Shown here: positions 15,052 to 23,290 of the stretch, in pieces
Layout of the letters: the number at the start of each line of letters is the position of its first letter
Numbering within the stretch: the stretch's first letter is position 1
Assembly (NCBI RefSeq): GCF_964340395.1
Contig: NC_135568.1
Location: forward strand, 3,710,501-3,774,500
DNA length: 64,000 bases
Direction: 5' to 3'
Source of the DNA: Glandiceps talaboti
Lineage: Eukaryota; Hemichordata; Enteropneusta; Spengelidae
Made by a program: the position numbers and the translations under genes
The notes under the pieces: generated by a model
What the model was told of the DNA's origin: nothing
Databases searched by the model: none
Seen by the model: only the letters and a program-made list of their open reading frames with translations

Positions 15052-18000
15052 ACACACACACACACACATGGTTTGTTATATAACTCTCAACACCATACAT
15101 TCACTGAGTTCATAGTTTTCAGTAAAGTTGTTAGTTTACTGTATGGTGTATGTGTAGTGGAGTATGTACAATAGACTAGACAGTCTTGGTCTATCAACAA
15201 TTTGTTTGCAAATAAAACACCAGGGAGTGAAGGATAGATAACTCTATAATAAATAGAGAAACTCCTTGCTTATAGGTAGTTTAGCACTGTTTAGCATTGC
15301 TAAGACAGGCTAACTTGGATGCTTGGTCCACTTTAGCTGTAGTAATCTAACATCTGTATAAAATACTATCACTCAAGGTATTCTTGAATGACTATTTTAT
15401 CTGCCAACTAAAGCTATTTTTACACTTACCTGGTGGTGTTTCTATAGCTGTTTTATTTGCCATCAGTGATGTCCTCTTGGATGGCATTGGGACTGATGGC
15501 TGGATCTGTTTCTGTCTGGCCAATGCCTCCCTGACAGCTTCTTCTCGCACATCTATTGAAAAACAACAAAGATGTATGCAAATACTTTAACAGTGTAAGT
15601 ATTACACTTTCTATTATGAATGAATATGTTAGCAGGACACCATAACATCGCCACAGAAGTCAAAAAAATATGTAATTTCCTTTTATTTATGCATGGAAAT
15701 GACAACTTTATAAATACAGTTAACTTTTGAATTTATGGTTCTAGTTATTCTAGCTTTTTTAACTGAAATACTTTTAGCACCAAATGTATGAACATCAAAG
15801 TTGGATCACTTTGACCAGTCAAGTCTGAGTAACAACAGTTTATCATACAGACTGAATTACAAAGACAATGTCATCTAATTGGGTGTGAACTTGAACTAGC
15901 CCCATTGACACACAACTAACAAAGGTAATAAATGCTTTATGTCAAAATTCTCTCATTGTTGAACACCAAAATATGTTGACACCAAAGTGTGAACATCACC
16001 CCTAAACTTTGCATTGCAAAGCTAGACACTTTTAGCCCTTAGAGAAATGAATTTCGCAGATTATAATACTTTCACAAAGGTAAACAATACTGCGCAATGT
16101 GTAAACAGTATGGACTCTGAGTAGAGTTTTCATTTGTCACAATGAATTCTCTCTGTATGAATATGGATTCTTGAAATGGGGAGTAACTGACAGTGTATTC
16201 ATTATCAGAGTGTCTAGTACCACTGCAGTGGCACTAGCCGTTCCTCAATGGAAAACTGAAATAACAGGTTTCCATTTTGGAAAATGGAAGTATTTGAAGA
16301 GTTCTATTCAGCGATGAGATATATTATGGCCCGGGGTATCATGGGTGGTGGCAATAGCCGTACATTTGACGATGTGATGGTCTATCTAGTCTTACCTGAT
16401 CTATATCTATCGGCATTGTCACGATGTGATGGTCTATCTACCGGTAGTCTTACCTGATCTATATCTATCGGCATTGTCACGATGTGATGGTCTATCTCGT
16501 CTTACCTGATCTATATCTATCGGCATTGTCACAATGTGATGGTCTATCTACCAGTAGTCTTACCTGATCTATATCTATCGGCATTGTCACGATGTGATGG
16601 TCTATCTACCAGTAGTCTTACCTGATCTATATCTATCGGCATTGTCACGATGTGATGGTCTATCTCGTCTACGTCTATGTTGTCCACGATTATGTTCACG
16701 ATCACGATGATATGGTACCTGGATGCCACTAGTTGTTATTCTTCCACCTGGACCAGCTATAAATATCAACAAAACTTTTAATTAATACCCAAACTTCTCC
16801 AGCACCAATCTCTAGGGCAATGTTCTGTTCAGTAACACTAAAGCACATAGGCTTGGGTGAACAATGAACTTAGTATGTGAAAGTCCCCCACCACACACTA
16901 CACACTACACACTACACACACACTGCACACATACACACACACACATACACACATTTATAAATAATGTGCCATCTAGTAAAAGACAAATTCTGTGGGTCTA
17001 TATAGTTTGTATGCCAACTGTGGTTCTAAACATACCAACAAAACATTGATTTGTACGTATCGACCTTAACAATTTCAATATTATCAGTCACCTGATGATT
17101 GCTGAGGAAGCGTGAAACTCTGAGTAACAACTTATAAAATCCTTATTCTTTGGATTTAGTCTATAATGCTATATAACACAATAACAAACAAGATATTAGT
17201 ACTACTAGGGAGTCATTAGACAGTGTTTCACGCTGTTGCGATCATCAGATCATCAGATGACAAACCTTTATCAAACTCCACTAGATTGCATTGATAATTG
17301 ATAATCTGTCCTAGGTCAAACTCAACGCCATCACATTTAACCCTGTTACAAATAGTATCTATTACTCATTGATCACTGATACTTCAGCTGTGATATGCAA
17401 GAAATGGCTTGATTTTGTAACTAGATCTTCAAGCTGAGAATTCTTACCACAAAGTTCACCTTTCATAACATAGGTCAAATACTTTTTTATAATAATTTAT
17501 ATATTATACATTTTTTTCCAATTTGGGTCAAAGTTCATCAATTCAGGTCAAAGTTCATTAATTTAATGTTTGTACTTATGTTTCAAATTTGAATTTTTCA
17601 CACAAATTTAAACATATTTTTTGTGATAATATTCAAGGTTATTCCAAGGAACAAAACCCCACATCATAATATTATCTCATTAACATCAGTTTTTAGAAAA
17701 ATATAAATGGAACATACAATTTTAAATTTGGACCTTCTGGACTGATAATTTAGACTAATTTTTATTAATATTATTTAAATTTAGCAATATTTTTTATATT
17801 TGATGTCATTGGGTATGATAAATTTGGAGATTCTTTAACTTTTTAATTTAACATTTACACAACTACCGTTTTGTGAGGAACCCTTATAAAATACCTGTGG
17901 AACCCAGGGTAGATTTTAACTACTTACTGGCTTTATCAACAAACACTGAAATAACATTCATGACTGACCAGTACTTCTTTGAGACTGGGGAGGATCCTAT

Positions 18001-18244
18001 ATTGCATGGGGCAAAATTTTTATTGTCACAGACGGGTTTAACAGACACAGAATCTCCAAGTTTCTGTAGAGGGTTCCAGCCTCACTTTTGAAAAGACTAC
18101 CCTCTTTACATGATTTAATAAATAATAAAGAAAGAAAGAAATATTGTACAGCTAATAAATATGACATACAAACAAGCTATACTTACAACTAGAAGATTGT
18201 TGTGTTTGTTTTTGTGGCTGCGGCTGTTGTTGTTTTTCATGTTT

Positions 18245-18276
<32 letters not shown>

Positions 18277-21200
18277 GCTGTTGTTGTTGCTGCTGCTGTT
18301 GTTTCTGCTGTTGTTGCTGCTGCACTATATATGGTGCCAACAATTTGGCTTTTTTCTTTTCATATCCTTTGCGAGTGATATCACCTAGAATGGAAGAATA
18401 CATAGAATTAAAATAAAATTACTTATCATATTATATGAATTAATTGACCACTGTTTCTAACAAACCATATAATTACATGTACATGTATCTTACAAGAATG
18501 AATATTCATGGTCTCTAGGTTCATAGTATCAAATAAAAATTTCTATTCCAGAAATGATTTGACTGTGAGAAGAAGTTTTCATTTGATACATGTACCTCTT
18601 GTACTAGTATTGTAGTAATCTTTCCCACCAAAATCATTCCACCAGGGACTAAATAACTAGAAGGTTCTACTCGTATACTGATCAGGGGTGAACAAATCCA
18701 CTGGTCCTGGGTCCGGGACTAGCTATTTTTTTGGACCAGTACCTTACTGTTAATAACTATGCTAAAAAGTCGTCTGAATACACAGATTCATAGGTAAGAT
18801 TTAATGTTTTACATCAGTGGGATCTTGGACCACTAATTCTTTCAGCAGGACCACTGAATTTTTTAAGGCACTGGTCCAGGGACCACCATTTCGCAAAATG
18901 ATTTGTTCACCCCTGCTGATATCACCTGTGTATGTATAATCTCCTCCTTGTTTATAAGCCACCAAATCTAATTTGTAATATAGGTATATTTTTACTAGTT
19001 GTTTTTGCTGATGTACATGTATAGCATCTATTTATAACCCCCCCCCCTCCCCCCCCCTTGTTTCCACCTCTGGGCTTACATAACATATGTTGTAAACAGA
19101 AGTGTATAATACGCCTGTCCTCCAGAGAGCTCCAGACATTAACAATCATTATAGATCTAAATTAATGGTGACACAACAGCTCTTTATACTCCCTTAACTC
19201 TCTGGGGAGCACATACAATGTACATGCCTAAAGAAATTGTGGAATTTGGTTTACAAATAAGTAAGATGAGACAGCCATCATGAGAAGTCGGGATTCTCCC
19301 CTGCACTATTATAGACTATATGTTCCAACCTATGATTTCTGAAAACATTAATAAATTAAACAATATTCTTTTGTTATGTAAATGTCCATAGGACTCCATT
19401 ATTTTTTTTTGGGGGGGGGGGGAGGTGGAGAGATTAGGGGGAGGGAGGGACACAGCAAGTGAAAATCTTTTAATTCAGCTCCATATATTCAAGGACTGAC
19501 TTCCCATTATCACTATATATACTATTTCAACAAATACTTCCCTTAACTAAATTTTCTGTTTCAAATTACTGGCATTGATTTGTAATAAATATAAATTTAG
19601 ATTAGTTTACAGGACTGATGTAGCACATTTCATTGTTTATCCTGAAACATGTGATAACATGACACTTGTAATAAAACTTTTACCACCTACATCAAAATGA
19701 CTTATATATGATATAAATAGCACTATAGACATTTAATCTCAGTGTGTGATGACATTTCTATTGATTATTCTTTATGAGTTCATTCCTAACTGTAAATCAA
19801 CTGATGCTGTCTAGGGTGTTGTTCTGGTGTCATCTCTGTAAACTGATACTCTATACGTCAACTCTGAATTTTTTTATTTTTTTTTTAGGATGATCTAATA
19901 TCAAAGAAGAACTAAGAACAGATAAAGTGAAACTACAACAAAAGTCTAGTTATTAGGAAGGCTATTATCATATCATAATAAAATCTTAATGTGTCTTTTA
20001 CTGCATTGTTTTCATTGACTGTCAGTAATAAACTTAGTCTAGTTCCATGACAGACAGTATACACACTTATACCGTCTAGTCAAGGTCTGACGGACAGTAT
20101 ACACACTTTTACCGGCTAGTCAAGGTCTGACGGACAGTATACACACTTTTACCGTCTAGTCAAGGTCCCAATGGAAGGTGTCAAGTGTGTTTGAACGTCA
20201 TAGTGAGTGAAGAAGAATGGTGCATGTCAGTAGTAATCCATCACAAATTGACAGGCTGTTGTCATCGCTCATTAATACATTTGATACAGCTGTTTTGACC
20301 ATGTTTTGACTCGTGGGAATTTAGCATGTAATAATGATATGCAAATGTCCAACTCGTCCTCCAGTATGTTTAAACTAAGATGTGTGGGAACGTGAGGATG
20401 TCATCATGTTTATATGAACCCTGTGGGAGGGAGCACAGAATTACATTGCATGTGCAATTGACTAGACGGTAAAAGTGCGTATACTGTCTGTTATGGAACT
20501 AGCCTATGATAAACTATGAACACTGGTAGCATTGATACAGAGAAATGATGAACAGCCCATTGAAAATTTGAAATCTGTTTGGTACATCCACACACAAACC
20601 AGTAAGAAACCACACTTTAAGATAGCAAGATTGAATGAATACAGTTTCTTGCTACATCTTGTCTGAATGAAATGAAATAACTTACCATCATGTACACATC
20701 AAATGCAGACATTGTGCCCATTTTCAGTGGCAGTATGTTTAAATAGTCTACTTCATTTGTTATCTTATTATCTCAAAACAGTAGAGTGCAGTTCTAGTCT
20801 GTAAGGTATGCCGTGACGGGCGCCCTCACACATCGGGTGAGAGGAGGCTGGCTAGGGCGAAGCGGCACAATGTATCTTACACTGTCTAATTGCAGTTCTG
20901 AATTGGTTTCTGCATGAATGTATAAACAGACTAGTGAACACTCACATAAAATGGGCTGTATCTTCCTGTGAATAATTTGAACTTGTCCAGTCTGATCTGA
21001 TTTTGATAAGTGACACTGATGTTGATATATGTTCATATTCAGTTACAATGTATCATTTGACATATCTGTATGCTATCAGTGTCTATAGATTATTTATATG
21101 TCATGTCACTGCAGACATTGATGCGCATATCATGGAATATGCAAATACACTGTGAGACCTAATTGACACTCTACACCTGTCTGATTAAGATCAGATGTAC

Positions 21201-22071
21201 CAATATGACTAGATCTCCTGTATTTACCTTTAGTTCCTTCATACACTATCAATTGTCATTGTTCTGAGAGTTGACTGCCACTTCCTACGTCACAGGAAGA
21301 GGTGATCAATACTCAGCACAACAAAATGTAAAACAGACGACAATATACAAAGGAAATAAACCTAACTACAAGAGATCTGGAAATATCTCTACATTGGATT
21401 TTAATCAGATCGGCTCTATACCGACTACACTTTAGCAAAAAATTTGTATTTGGCTACCTTTTTTGTGTAAAAATGGAACCAAACACCAATACATATTGAT
21501 ATTATTGTATTTTGTGCTGGTAAATGACATTCACAGTAAATGACATTCACGGTAAATGACATTCATGATGCATATTATGTAGTTTATCAATATTCAACAG
21601 ACAAGCCTTCAGATAACATGAGATTGAATACCATTACCAGCTCCACTAATTACGTCTAAATCTTCAAAATTATAATAATTTCACAAAACCTATATGTAAT
21701 CATATTTTAATTTGACAATTATCAAAGTAATTTTGGAATATTAATATTATTAATTCAGTTTCAACAACATCTCATTACACCATATAGAGGTCAATATGTT
21801 GCTATATCCAAATAACATATTGTGAAAAATTATTTCTATTATATACTGTGTTGAGATTTGAAACAAGTACAAACATAGTCCATACCCATAGTGACTACCA
21901 TTGTACATGTATGAGTCAGTGTGTCATACATGTATGTGGTCAACTAATGACAATAGATGTGACTGACTACACCTTGTATGAGTTAACAATCTAATAACTT
22001 GACACCAAAATTAACATCCAACATTACCATAGGTGTTTAACTTTACCATATGATGAGTTGCACACACACAT

Positions 22072-22107
<36 letters not shown>

Positions 22108-22210
22108 TAGACATACACACCAACCAAGCCACCCCTCACACACACGTACATGTACAGTACCCAATCATGTAGTGTGAAACAAACACACACACACGTGCAC
22201 ATACATGCAT

Positions 22211-22250
<40 letters not shown>

Positions 22251-22313
22251 ACACTTGTTACACCAACCAAGCCACCCCTCACACACACGTACAGTACCCA
22301 ATCATGTGTAAAA

Positions 22314-22349
<36 letters not shown>

Positions 22350-22358
22350 CACAAGCAT

Positions 22359-22420
<62 letters not shown>

Positions 22421-23056
22421 AACCTAGTAATTACATGTAGTTCAGTTGTGGTGAAAATCATGCAGAATAGCAGGTCTTAAAGTTTATCAAAGTACTGAAT
22501 TCGTGGTTGAAAAAATCACTACTTCCAGTGTCTCTCCATGAAAACATAAACTAAAGTTAATGTTAACTAAAGTTAAAGACTAATAATATTATTATTATTA
22601 TTCAACCAAGAAGAATTATTGTGGTTGACTTTAAACAAAGGCGAGGCTGACTTTATCCTAGCTGCTTCAGTATCTATCACACTGTCTATGGTTTCTACCT
22701 AATCTGTCTGGAAATGAGAATTAAAAGATTACTTGGCACATAGACCCTCCATAGGGTCTATGCTTGGCAGTAAGACATGAAGATAAGATAGATAAAAATA
22801 GGTAATTTGGCACCTCCATTGTTTGCATACCCAGAATTCCTTACCCCTGTGTACAGTAGTTGGTTCATGGCTAATTTGAATCAAGTTTGAATATTGCTCT
22901 CTTAATTTTTGGAGAAGTCAAGCAATACAGAGGTCACTTTATTTGTCATTATTTGACATCAACAACTAAAGCAGTCAGGATGACCTCGCCTTTGTTCCCC
23001 TTCAATCTTAAAGAATACATGTACTAGACCAAGTGATTGTGTATCAGAACATTAAC

Positions 23057-23117
<61 letters not shown>

Positions 23118-23258
23118 CATGCCTGCCTACCTACCCACCTACAGACATACATACATACATACATACATACATACATACACACACATGTGTGTGCGTGCCT
23201 ACATACATACATACATTATACATATATACATACATACATACATACATACATACATACA

Positions 23259-23290
<32 letters not shown>

